From Dipteronia dyeriana (Eukaryota > Streptophyta > Magnoliopsida > Sapindales > Sapindaceae): DNA of 64,000 nucleotides. The notes under the pieces are model-generated. The model saw only the letters and a program-made list of their open reading frames with translations, ran no database searches and was not told where the DNA came from. The position numbers were made by a program, and so were the translations under genes. Shown one piece after another: positions 54,923 through 64,000 of the stretch (position 1 is its first letter; every line of letters begins with the position of its first letter). Where the stretch lies: NCBI GenBank assembly GCA_032871835.1, contig CM065297.1, positions 4,156,501 through 4,220,500 on the forward strand, given 5' to 3'.

Positions 54923-55808
54923 GGTGGTGGACCTAGACATATTAATCAGATAGGGTATTTGAATAAATTAAAATCATAATTATATGAAAAAATACTGAAA
55001 ATCTAAGATCATAGTAAAACAGTTTTGATTTTAGATAAAATAAAATAAATGAAACACTTACTCAGATGAATTAAATAATCTTACATTCAAAAAGAAATAA
55101 AAACAAGAAAAAATATTAAAAATTAAATAATAATAGCAAGAAAAACAACATAAACAATGAAAAAAATTAAAAGAATAAATTACAATATAATTTTATAATA
55201 AATTTTTTTATTTTACATTTATAATGAATTCAATTTAAATTCATACAAAAATAATTTATTAATAACTAATACTAGACATGTTTTTAACTTTTTTATTCTT
55301 AAAATTATTGGTAAATTATTGATTCATAATACATTAAAACTATTAAATAAATCAAAATACTAAGGAAAAAAATAAAATGAATCATACTAGTAAATCAACT
55401 ATTTTAATCCAAGAAAGTAAAATATGAGATTTTAAGGTTTATTGATCGGACGTGTCAAAGTATGTCAAATTAAGACTATTAGAAATAATAATATATAATT
55501 TAATATAAAATAAAATTGAATTTAAATAAACATATATTAATGGTAGTTAAGAAATTGACAATGATGGAATAAAGAAAATAAATCGAAAAAGATGATAAAA
55601 TAAATAAAACATAAAAATTTGAATTAAAGAAATATCTAAATGAGACTTGAAACATGCACTTTTAGTTTAAAAAGAAACATTCACTACCATCTATATTAAC
55701 AATTGCTTGTTGATGGCTATTCTTAATAAATAATTTTATATATAATATACACAGAATCAATATTTTTTTTTAAAAGTTGACCTACCTCTACATAAATCCG
55801 CCACTGGG
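54923..55808. mobile_element. AGTGGCGGA-type inverted-repeat element
   Basis: The right end inverted reads CAGTGGCGGATTTATGTAGA, a terminal sequence common among non-autonomous plant DNA transposons; the left end (GTGGTGGACCTAGACATATT) is a diverged match. The interior is very AT-rich and non-coding. Superfamily and target-site duplication were not established. Confidence 0.45.
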
Positions 55809-57529
55809 CTGAACGACACTGTCAAACACCGATAACAAGTACATAGGGTGATCGTTGACCACAAAGTCCCAAGGCTTTTTATGAATTTTCGAACTACTTT
55901 GCTATATATTTTTTACCAAAATAATAGTAAATTTCAAATACATTTCCTGGAACTTGGAAGGTATCCTGTCAAGTCAGTCTTCATAAGGTAAATACTGTAT
56001 GATAATACTTAATTGCCATATGCATTCTGCGTAGAAAATTATACCTAAATGATAAAGTATGCGAGTTATCAAGATTATATCACTTGTACAATAATCTCAT
56101 ATTTAATTTATAGAATCTTAACGATTCACGTATTAAATCATTTGGATATGATTTTAGGTAGCATAGTTAATCATCAAATTATAGCCAAACACTTTGTTTT
56201 TTATTTTAATTGAAGTTTCTCTTTGCATGGAAAATATCAAAGAGAAGGAAAAAAAGGGGCACAAATCATCAACTTTTTTTTCTTTTCAGAATAATATACA
56301 ATCACTAATTTAATCCAACATAAACTTTCCTAGTAACTACTTGAAAAAAGTTGAAACAATATTTTAATTATGTGGTGTTTTGGATTAATTACAAATAAAT
56401 TGTTTTGAGATTTATCAAAATTTTCCATAATTTAGTTAAACATTTCTAGATTAAAAATCATAAGAAATCTATCTTAATCATCAAGATCTTCAAAAACTTA
56501 AACCTCTCATACAAGTTAGGTTTTTGATGAATTTTTATGTATAAATAAAAATTATCAAGTGTGAACGTCCACTTTCGTTAAACAGCTAATGTTAACAGTC
56601 ATGAAAACATAAAATATGTTGTTTTCTAGATATCTATTTAATACAATCTATCGAATAAGATTTGATATTACATAATCATGATTCATGAGTGAACTAAAGA
56701 GCTTATCTCCCATATGTACCGATTCCTTGCATTTTCAGAACAATATCAAAGTTAATTAGCAATCCAATCAAATTAATTGAACCTGGAAGTAACTTTTGGA
56801 AGCATAACTTTAAATCTTACTCAAAAAGGCATCTCTATGTAGGTTCAGTGGTAGAGTTTTGATTAATTAAATTTGAATGGTGTTATAAATAAAAACACTA
56901 CATGGAAACGTTGCCGGATAGCCACAAACAAACGATAATTAATGACTTATAGAAAAATAAGATGAAAGAAAATAAATCAATCCAATCACACAGAAAACAC
57001 ATGATTTACATGGAAATCCAAAATTAGGGAAAAAGCCACTCCCGTAAGAACGACAAAAGAATAATCTATTATGTAGTAAATTGTTACAACCACACATCCA
57101 AAATCATACTTGTTGGAGGCGTTAGGCGTCTTAAGATGCCAAATCCTCTGGAGCCTGAGGCACAAGGCACAAGATGAGGCACACGCTCTAGTGAAACAAG
57201 GCACACTATTTTTTTTATTATAAAAATACGGAAAATTCATAAAAAAAATTGTAAAATTTGTACCTAATTTTTCTGGTGACTAATAAGTAATTCAATAACA
57301 CAATAATTAAACACTCAATCAACTTCGTAATAATTCAACACAATCAACTCCGTAATAATTCAACACAATCAACTCAAAGTTGTAAACACATAAAAAAACA
57401 AATTCAAAGATATTGAAATAAGTTTCTAGGATAGAGTATTAGACTCTAGACACACTGTGCCACTAATCTCTATTTCAAGACTTTGGACTCTAGACACTCT
57501 GTGCCACTCTAGAGTTCATAATTCTGAAA
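55809..57529. other. intergenic DNA with short tandem repeats
   Basis: No gene. Near 57311-57378 a 24-26 bp unit (AATTCAACACAATCAACTC with CCGTAAT) repeats about three times. At 57451-57520 GACTCTAGACACWCTGTGCC occurs twice. A GAGGCACAAGGCACAAG-type segment at 57110-57200 looks like a fragment of a dispersed repeat. Confidence 0.5.
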
Positions 57530-59117
57530 GAGTTTTTAGATTTTATTTATAGACTATTAGGATTATCTTGACTTTATTTCAAGACTTTTTAGACTTTTAT
57601 AAATATGGATTTTTAAGAGTCGATTGTAGTATTCAATTTTCTCTATACATTAACGAATACCAACACCCAATATGATACCCAATATATGTCGTTGTGATTG
57701 AATGTCCTTAACTTATAATTTCAGGACGTCCTTACTAGAGAACCATTATATATATCAATGTTCTAGAAATCGGTCTAGACGGCCGATTACTCGCCTCAAT
57801 TCCTTTAGACGGCTGGTTACCGAGGAGAATTGGCCAAAATCGGCATCATTCCACGGTCTTTGACTAATCGTGTAAGGCGGCGACTAATCGGCTAGGCGGC
57901 CAGGCAGAGTCAAAGCCATTGACCAAGACTAGCCAGTTAAAAAAAAAACCTTGTTTTTAATTTCAAAGCCTTACTTCTTAGTTCTTACAACTTACAAACA
58001 AAAACCAATTTGTTCCCTTCATCTTCAATCGGATAATTAAAGATTGGCACAAACCAAAACCAAATTGTTCCCTTCATCTTCAATTGGATAATTTGATTAG
58101 GTAAAATTAAAGATTGACAACAAATCAAGTAGCTAGTAGTTGCTAGTTGGTGACACCGACACGTTATGCTTCTTCGGCTTGAGTACGTGATCAATGACAT
58201 AAATTGAAGAATCAAATTTTGATTTGGCAATTGTCAAACGTAATGAAAGAAATTTAGAAAATATATACAAAAATTGTTAGTTTTTAATTTTTTTATGAAT
58301 TAGTTTGTTAACTTGTTGATGTTTGTTAGAATTTCCAATTTGTCATTTTTATCAATTAGTTTGTTAACTTGTTTATGTTTGGATTTGAATTGGTTTGTGA
58401 TTGCATTTGGATGGGTGTCAGGTGATTTTGATTGGTTTATGATTGAATTTGATTGCTAATTTACTAATCATGCATTTGTGGATTTGGAAAGAATTTTCTT
58501 AGGATTTGATAATTGAAATTTGTATATAATTGTGTTTTCCGATGAATCATCGACTAATCGGCCTAGGAACTAGGCACTGGATCTTCGTTCGACTAGCGTC
58601 TAACACTTACTAGAACATTGATATTTATATTAGTAAAATAATTATATCTTTATTCACACTAATCATTACAATTTATGTATAAATAAACCATTATTTACAC
58701 CTATCAAATGTGCATGAACAATAATAAAGATGTCACGATTATGAATCATTATTCAACATCTGTTCTATGAAAAAGTAAAAAAAAATAAAAATAAAAATTG
58801 TTGCACTACTCCACCCTCCTATCTCCAATCTCCGATCACCAATCACACATCCGTGGACCACAACTCGTCCAACTGAAGATCTGATGGGGTATGGAAGATC
58901 TGATAAGTTATGAAAGGTGAGGAAACTGAAAATTTATGATGAAAATTTGATGGGGGCGTGGAAGTTGAGGAAGTTGAGGATGATTTTGAGTGAGAGAGAA
59001 AAGTCTAGAAAGTATTGAGGGAGATGACATGATGATTTTGGTTCAAGTTATTTATAAATATCACTAAAAAGTCTGGAAAATCTATTTTGTCATAAAATAC
59101 TAAAAATATTGATCTCA
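57530..59117 (+). repeat. direct repeat, copy 1, upstream of UGT
   Basis: Collinear with 61658-63242 over nearly its whole length, with an offset of about 4.13 kb and scattered substitutions and small indels. It ends about 280 bp upstream of the UGT start codon and therefore includes distal promoter sequence. It carries the hAT-like element 57756-58620. Confidence 0.85.
57756..58620. mobile_element. hAT-like non-autonomous element
   Basis: Ends CAATGTTCTAGAAATCGG and, inverted, CAATGTTCTAGTAAGTG, each followed by clusters of CGGCCGATTA / CTAATCGGCC and AGGCG strings. The same element, at the same position, is in the second repeat copy, so it was present before duplication. The flanks are ATAT-rich, consistent with an 8-bp target-site duplication. 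Confidence 0.55.
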
Positions 59118-59395
59118 GTCCAATACCACCAGACAATTTGCTGCATTTTGAAATCTAGATCCAATACAACAAGACAATATGAACTTTAAACAAAAATCTT
59201 AAAAGTCTAGATCCAATACCACAAGACAATATGGATTTAAAAAAAAAAAATGTTAAATGTCTTGATCGAATACCACCGGACTTATCTAATTTGTTAAAAA
59301 GTCTCAATCAAATATCAATAGACTTTACTTCCCCAAATTATCTTATAAAATCTTTAACCAAGAAAGCCAAGTAGCCTTCACATAGACACTGAGAC

Positions 59396-60886
59396 ATGGA
59401 TTCACAAGCTAACCAGCTTCACTTTATCATGCTTCCTTTCTTGGCTCAAGGCCACTTGATTCCCATGGTAGACATCGCTAAACTGTTTTCTCAACAAGGT
59501 GCTATTGTCACTATATTCACCACACCAGTCAATGCAGCCCGCTTCAAAAACGTTCTTGCTCGTGCCATAAGTTCAGGCCTACAAATCCGAGTAAATGAAC
59601 TGGAGTTTCCAACTCAAAAAGCAGGATTACCGGATGGCTGTGAGAATGTCGACTTGATTCCTTCGATGGACTTGATAATCAACTTCATCAATGCACTAAC
59701 CATGCTGCAACTTCCATTAGAAAAGTTGTTGGAGCAAATAACACCTCCTCCAAGCTGCATAATCTCAGACATGTGCTTTCCATGGACCACGGAAACTGCT
59801 AGTAAGTTCAATGTTCCAAGAATTGCTTTCCATGGATTTTCTTGCTTCTGTCTCTTGTGTTGGCATATTTTGCATAGTTCCAAAATTCATGAGAATGTTA
59901 GCTCAGAATCAGAATACTTCATCATTCCTGGATTGCCTGATAAAATTGAAATTACTATAGCTCAACTGCCAATGGTCATGTCTGGAGCAATGAAAGATTT
60001 TGGTGACAAACTTTTAGCAGCTGAACAGATTTCATATGGGGTTATTATAAATACCTTTGAAGAGTTAGAGGCTGGATATGTCAAGGAATTCAAGAAAGTC
60101 AAAAGTGGAAGGGTCTGGTGTGTTGGTCCTGTTTCCTTATGCAACAAAGACACCATAGATAAGGTTGAGAGAGGTAACAAGGCCTCAACGGATGAGTCTG
60201 AATGCTTAAAGTGGCTTGATTCGCAGCAACCAAGTTCTGTACTCTATGTTTGTCTTGGAAGTATATCTAACTTAACAACTTCACAACAGATAGAGCTTGG
60301 TTTAGGCTTAGAAGCATCAAAGAAACCATTTATTTGGGTTATAAGGGGAAATAATAATACATCAGACGAATTAGAAAAGTGGTTCTTAAAGCAAAATTTT
60401 GAAGAGAGGATCAAAGAGAGAGGCTTTTTGATCCGCGGTTGGGCGCCTCAAGTACTTTTATTGTCACACACTTCAATTGGTGGGTTCTTAACACATTGTG
60501 GCTGGAATTCTTCAGTGGAAGGTATATCTGCTGGTTTGTCAATGCTTACATGGCCATTGTTTGCAGACCAATTCTGCAATGAGAAGTTGATAGTGCATGT
60601 TTTAAAGATTGGTGTGAGGATTGGAGTGGAAACTCCATTAACTCATGGGCAGGAAGAGAAGATTGGGGTGTTGGTGAAGAAGGAAGATGTCGAAATAGCT
60701 GTACATGAACTCATGGATGATGGAGAGGAAAGAGATGAGAGAAGAAGAAGAGCCAGAGAGCTTGGAGTGATTGCAAATAGAGCAACAGAAAAAGGTGGAT
60801 CCTCTTACATCAATATGGAACAGTTAATCCAAGACATCATGCAACGAGCACATAGTGGTGGTGACCAACTTTACAAATGTGATTGA
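59396..60886 (+). CDS. UDP-glycosyltransferase, UGT73 family
   Basis: Intronless, 496 residues, normal length for plant family 1 glycosyltransferases. The N-terminus has LPFLAQGHLIPMVDIAKLF, typical of UGT73, with the catalytic His at residue 20; the partner Asp is probably Asp125 in IISDMCFPW. The C-terminal domain carries a complete 44-residue PSPG sugar-donor box from Trp349 to Gln392, containing HCGWNSSVEGISAG and ending FADQ; the final Gln is usual for enzymes using UDP-glucose. UGT73 enzymes attach glucose to small lipophilic acceptors such as triterpenoids, flavonoids or hormones; the acceptor cannot be predicted. It should be a cytosolic soluble enzyme, and no signal peptide is seen. 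Small departures from the PSPG consensus (SHTSIG, LSMLTW) do not touch key residues. The ATG is the first in frame and starts the conserved N-terminal strand. The gene lies within a duplicated unit, see 57530-59117 and 61658-63242. Confidence 0.95.
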   Translation: MDSQANQLHFIMLPFLAQGHLIPMVDIAKLFSQQGAIVTIFTTPVNAARFKNVLARAISSGLQIRVNELEFPTQKAGLPDGCENVDLIPSMDLIINFINALTMLQLPLEKLLEQITPPPSCIISDMCFPWTTETASKFNVPRIAFHGFSCFCLLCWHILHSSKIHENVSSESEYFIIPGLPDKIEITIAQLPMVMSGAMKDFGDKLLAAEQISYGVIINTFEELEAGYVKEFKKVKSGRVWCVGPVSLCNKDTIDKVERGNKASTDESECLKWLDSQQPSSVLYVCLGSISNLTTSQQIELGLGLEASKKPFIWVIRGNNNTSDELEKWFLKQNFEERIKERGFLIRGWAPQVLLLSHTSIGGFLTHCGWNSSVEGISAGLSMLTWPLFADQFCNEKLIVHVLKIGVRIGVETPLTHGQEEKIGVLVKKEDVEIAVHELMDDGEERDERRRRARELGVIANRATEKGGSSYINMEQLIQDIMQRAHSGGDQLYKCD

Positions 60887-61657
60887 TAAGTTTTCTTTAT
60901 TTCATATTCTCTTCATAAGATCACTGCTTATTTTTCAGTTTTCTCAATATCAATGGTCTTTTCTGTTTAGCTTTTTTGAGCAAATTGTGTAAATATAATC
61001 CACACATGATGCCTTTTGTTCACTGCTGTACACATTAATCATATATTATGATATTATGCGTACAATTTTATTTAGTGAATGCAATCAAGTGTAACCTGCA
61101 GTGTACATATCTTTCTATTTCTTCTAATTTCTACTGCAATTCTGGCTTACCGTTTATGCATATCTGGGAATTTGGTATTGCTTTTTCGCATATGCAACAT
61201 TGAAGGGGTTCCAGCTTTCTTATGGTGGTTTAGTTATGAGTCTATCAAGCTTAGCAATACCAAAATAAGCAAATGAAGTCCCATCATGAAAATTCACGCC
61301 TTAGTTCCTTGTCCTATGGGGCTTGGCATATACCAAAATACAGTAGCTGGAACAGACACAAACAAATGGGCCTAAATCAATGTGGAAGCACATTATCCAC
61401 AGATATATAGCTCTGCTGTCAGCAACATTGTTGCTGGAAAAGGCCAACAATGCTTATGTATATCAATACATCATCGAACGAGTGATATTATTCTAGAAAC
61501 TTTACATTTTAGTATGTATAGACGGTGTATTAGATTGAGATTTTAATGGACAATTTTAGGGTGCAAGAATCTTATAAATTTGTAACACTATAGGATTATT
61601 AGGATAATTATGATTATATTGTTAGAATTATTATGATTATATGGACTAGACTTTTAG
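60887..61657. other. UGT 3' flank
   Basis: Presumed 3' UTR and spacer. A 65-codon frame at 61079-61276 has no domain and is not called. In a two-copy tandem unit this would be the rest of the duplicated segment. Confidence 0.5.
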
Positions 61658-63242
61658 AATTTTGAAAGATTCTTTGGCTTTATTTATAGACTATTAGGAT
61701 TATCTTGACTATATTTCAAGACTTTTTGGACTTTTATAAATATGGATTTGTAAGAGTTGGTGGCAGTATTCAATTTTCTCTACACATTAACGAATACCCA
61801 CACCCAATATATATGGTTGTGATTGAATGCCCTTAACTTATAATTTCAGGACGTCCTTACTAGAAAACCATTATATATATATATCAGTGTTCTAGAAATC
61901 AGTCTAAACGGCCGATTAATCGCCTCAATTCCTTTAGACGGCTAGTTACTGAGGAGAATTGGCCAAAATCGGCTTCATTCCACAGTCTCTGATTAATCGT
62001 GCAAGGCAACGACTAATCGGCTAGGCGCCATGTAAAGTCAAAGCCATTGACTAAGACTAGCCGGTCAAAAAAAAAAAACCTTGTTTTTAATTTCAATGCC
62101 TTACTTCTTAGTTCTTACAACTTACAAACCAAAACCAATTTATTTCCTTCATCTTCAATTGGATAATTAAAGATTGGTACAAATCAAAACCAATTTGTTC
62201 CCTTCATCTTCAATTGGATAATTTGATTGGGTAAAATTAAAGATTGGCAACAAATTAAGTAGCTAGTAGTTGATAGTTGGTGACACCGACACGTCATGAT
62301 TCTTCGGCTTGAGTACGTGATCAATGACATAAATTGAATAATCAATTTTGATTTGGCAATTGTCAAACGTAATGAAAGAAAATTAGAAAATATATACAAA
62401 AATTGTTAGTTTTTAATTTTTTATCAATTAGTTTGTTAACTTGTTAATGTTTGTTAGAATTTCCAATTTGTCATTTTTATCAATTAGTTTGGTAACTTGT
62501 TTATGTTTGTATTTGAATTGGTTTGTGATTGCAATTCATTGGGTGTCAGGGGATTTTGATTGGTTTTTGATTGAATTTGATTGATAATTTACTAATCAAG
62601 CCTTTGTGGATTTGGAAAGAATTTTCTTAGGATTTGATAATTGAAATTTTTATATAATTGTGTTTTCCGATTAATCACCAACTAATCGGCCTAGGCGCTA
62701 GGCGCTGGATCTCTGTTCGACTAGCGTCTAACACTTACTAGAACATTGATATATATTAATAAAACAACTATATCTTTATTCACACTAGTCATTACAATTT
62801 ATGTATAAATAAACCATTATTTACACCTATCAAATGAGCATGAACAATAATAAAGATGTCAAGATTATGAATCATTATTCAACATCTGTTCTATGAAAAA
62901 GTAAAAAAAAAAAAGTAAAATTGTTGCACTACTCCACCCGTCTATCTCCAATCTCATATCACCAATCACTCATCCGTGGACCACAACCTGTCCAACCTGA
63001 AGATCTGATAGGGTATGGAAGATCTGATAAGGTATGAAAGTTGAGGAAACTGAAAATTTATGTTGAAATTTTGATGGGGGTGTTGAGGTTGAGGAAGCTG
63101 AAGATGATTTTGAGTGAGAGAGAAATGTCTAGAAAGTATTAAGGTAGATGACAAGATAATTTTGAGTTCAAGTTATTTATAAATATCACTAAAATGTCTG
63201 GAAAATCAATTTTGTCATAAAATACTAAAAATATTGATCTCA
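61658..63242 (+). repeat. direct repeat, copy 2, downstream of UGT
   Basis: Same order and orientation as 57530-59117, including the hAT-like element (here 61885-62748, with ATATATAT on the left and ATATATTA on the right). Homology stops exactly at GATCTCA (63242), where an unrelated TGTAACACCCC sequence begins. Confidence 0.85.
61885..62748. mobile_element. hAT-like element, second copy
   Basis: Ends CAGTGTTCTAGAAATC and, inverted, CAATGTTCTAGTAAGTG; flanks ATATATAT and ATATATTA look like an 8-bp target-site duplication. Its counterpart is 57756-58620. Confidence 0.55.
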
Positions 63243-64000
63243 TGTAACACCCCAAATCCGATACCAACGGATTAGGATGATACTCGGTCATAAATCTGTA
63301 AATCTTCCAAGCTTACCAACTATAAAGACTGAAAACATTCACAAAAGAAAGGATGTGTTCATAAATAATTCAAATGTAACCTCCAAAATAACCGTTTAAT
63401 AAAACCCAATCCTTACAATACAAAAGATCCAATAAGGTAAAACTAACAATGTTCTCAAGGTAACATGATATAAGAAAATAGACTCTAGCGATCAAATCCG
63501 GTACTGAAGCAAATTCTTGACTCTAAGTACCTATCTCACATAAACCGGTACTACTCTGTAAAATGGTGGTGATGAGGGGTGAGCCGTCAACTCGGTAAAT
63601 AAATTCATGCATGACAATTGATATCGATGAAAAATACAATTACATACCATAGTATAAACAATGTTTTTAACTGTTAAACTCAGTATCATTTTCACAAACA
63701 TTAATAATAAACAAAGTAGTGAACAAAAACTTCATTTAAAACACAGTATACACATTTATATATAGTAATAACAAGTATTCGATATATCAGTTAGCTCATG
63801 TTCCACCGAGTCACAAGTACCCGTGTGACGCGGCAACAGTATGTCATAATTTCCCGTGTGACGCTGCAGTAACAGTATGTGTGCACACGGAATCCCAGCT
63901 AGGTCAGTAACAATAACAGTAACTATGGAACGATGAGCCAAAACGGTTCTTTTTTATTTTATAAATTCACATATATTTAACTCAACGATATTTTCATATA
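63243..64000. mobile_element. probable LTR of a retrotransposon, runs off window
   Basis: It begins TGTAACACCCCAAATCCG, a frequent LTR edge in plant gypsy-type elements, exactly where the direct repeat breaks off. The remaining 758 bp are non-coding, consistent with a long LTR. The orientation and the other end are not visible. Confidence 0.5.

Noticed and set aside
56986..57240. 84-codon minus-strand frame
   Set aside because: Low-complexity hydrophobic translation over a dispersed GAGGCACAAGGC repeat; no family match recognised.
59614..60180. Minus-strand frames of 89 and 72 codons
   Set aside because: Antisense shadows of the UGT gene.
57530..63242. Direct repeats around the UGT as LTRs of one retrotransposon that captured the gene
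   Set aside because: The repeats lack LTR edges, primer-binding site and polypurine tract, and contain a separate hAT-like element; segmental tandem duplication explains them better.

Overview
The window is nuclear DNA of a flowering plant, almost certainly a eudicot. It is AT-rich, its genes are split by GT-AG introns, its transcription factor, kinase, glycosyltransferase and membrane-protein genes are of plant types, and most of the rest is degenerate plant transposons. The species cannot be told from sequence alone. No tRNA, rRNA, CRISPR or bacterial-type operon structure was seen.

Six protein-coding genes are supported. (1) 2739-3863 (+): a single-exon AP2/ERF transcription factor of the ERN1/RAP2.11-like type. 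(2) 10855-13466 (-) and (3) 19865-24671 (-): two complete paralogues of the SnRK1 (SNF1-related kinase 1) catalytic alpha subunit, 9 and 10 coding exons. Both splice to 514 codons by manual exon assembly. (4) 30635-33067 (-): a two-exon TMEM230-like small membrane protein of 119 residues. (5) 49742-50557 (+): an intronless multi-pass membrane protein of unknown function. (6) 59396-60886 (+): an intronless UDP-glycosyltransferase of the UGT73 type with a complete PSPG box.

The spaces between genes hold: a gag-less Ty1/copia element (4480-10608) with a duplicated leader, an extra LTR copy and a palindrome split by a PIF/Harbinger-like element; L1-type LINE remnants (about 22860-23200 and 26710-27330); a nest of inverted-repeat elements (27918-30279); a Ty3/gypsy element with gag and protease but no polymerase (34717-37750); two long-TIR Mutator-like elements (37911-40232 and 41212-42975); hAT-like inverted-repeat elements, one carrying a 24-base G tract (43024-47850); a gypsy gag leader just upstream of gene 5; and foldback repeats at 51.4-52.1 kb.

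The most informative structures are gene duplications. The SnRK1 pair differs by one intron, by the 5' UTR layout and at the residue next to the activation-loop threonine. The UGT gene lies inside a roughly 4.13-kb direct duplication unit: its upstream 1.6 kb reappears downstream of the gene, and that second copy is cut off by an LTR-like sequence starting at 63243. A second UGT may therefore lie just outside the window. The genes form no obvious shared pathway. I found no convincing previously undescribed system; the best leads are the SnRK1 pair and the duplicated UGT unit.
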